Shown piece after piece: positions 61,702 to 61,791 of a stretch of 61,791 bases of DNA; position 1 is the stretch's first letter, and every line of letters begins with the position of its first letter. This DNA is from Parabacteroides sp. An277. Lineage in GTDB: Bacteria; Bacteroidota; Bacteroidia; Bacteroidales; Tannerellaceae. The position numbers and the translations under genes are program-made. The stretch covers positions 1-61,791 of the forward strand of contig NZ_NFJB01000023.1 of NCBI RefSeq assembly GCF_002159645.1, read 5' to 3'. The notes beneath the pieces were generated by a model. That model was not told where the DNA came from. It did not search any database and saw nothing but the letters and a program-made list of their open reading frames with translations.

Positions 61702-61791
61702 TCCCGTTGGCATCGTTTATAATCTCATGCCCTTGTCTCTCCTAAGCGGCTTAACAGTCCTTTTAATGGATGAGAACAGCCTGCCAAACTG

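Overview
The window is chromosomal DNA from a member of the Bacteroidales, probably a gut or oral anaerobe near Parabacteroides/Tannerella; the genus is inferred, not proven. The grounds are: -7 boxes of the Bacteroidetes form TAnnTTTG ahead of many genes; almost no Shine-Dalgarno sites; an F-type ATPase operon that begins with beta and epsilon; a carboxypeptidase-regulatory TonB receptor; the lipoprotein form of TamA (TamL); DUF6261, DUF5063 and DUF2520 family proteins; surface-type lipoproteins; and a leftover type IX secretion C-terminal domain. No rRNA, tRNA or CRISPR array was found.

Layout. 1-11 kb: branched-chain aminotransferase, TonB receptor, nitroreductase with a DUF2520 dehydrogenase, M64 peptidase, MscL, M48 lipoprotein peptidase, membrane MutS-like ATPase and a DUF6261 protein. 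11.6-18.8 kb: complete F1Fo ATP synthase operon (D-C-membrane protein-B-E-F-H-A-G). 19-25.9 kb: AT-rich block with two tandem EF-hand/leucine-rich-repeat lipoproteins and a beta-helix protein, showing signs of duplication, gene conversion and deletion. 26-32.4 kb: outer-membrane protein, TatC/TatA, FabD, RecR, glycosyltransferase, GNAT, YqgE. 32.4-39.4 kb: PLP aminotransferase, DUF6125-like protein, MATE exporter, TamL, HU-like protein. 39.4-45.3 kb: four-gene minus-strand cluster (two SGNH hydrolases, MBOAT acyltransferase, GNAT-nitrilase fusion) that looks like a polymer O-acylation system. 45.5-59 kb: FolC, MFS carrier, SGNH hydrolase, DUF4153 and DUF5063 proteins, 3'-5' exonuclease, RlmI-type methyltransferase, GH13_8 branching enzyme, mannose-6-phosphate isomerase, AspT-type exchanger. 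59.2-61.8 kb: probable acquired cassette (MFS pump, SMR pump, divergent Crp/Fnr regulator) ending in nested inverted repeats.

The least explained structure is a set of seven short intergenic arrays (about 11.1, 25.9, 29.3, 33.9, 38.8, 50.8 and 56.9 kb). Each array has its own motif, but in all of them inverted-repeat (dyad) motifs recur every 20-23 bp, close to two helical turns. They occur in divergent, convergent and co-directional gaps. They have no CRISPR-like spacers and code for nothing. The paired operator at the SMR/Crp divergent promoter (60976-61015) has the same 22 bp spacing. This is the best candidate here for an undescribed system: a family of helically phased dyad arrays that may bind protein, shape transcript ends, or mark a repeat-amplifying activity.
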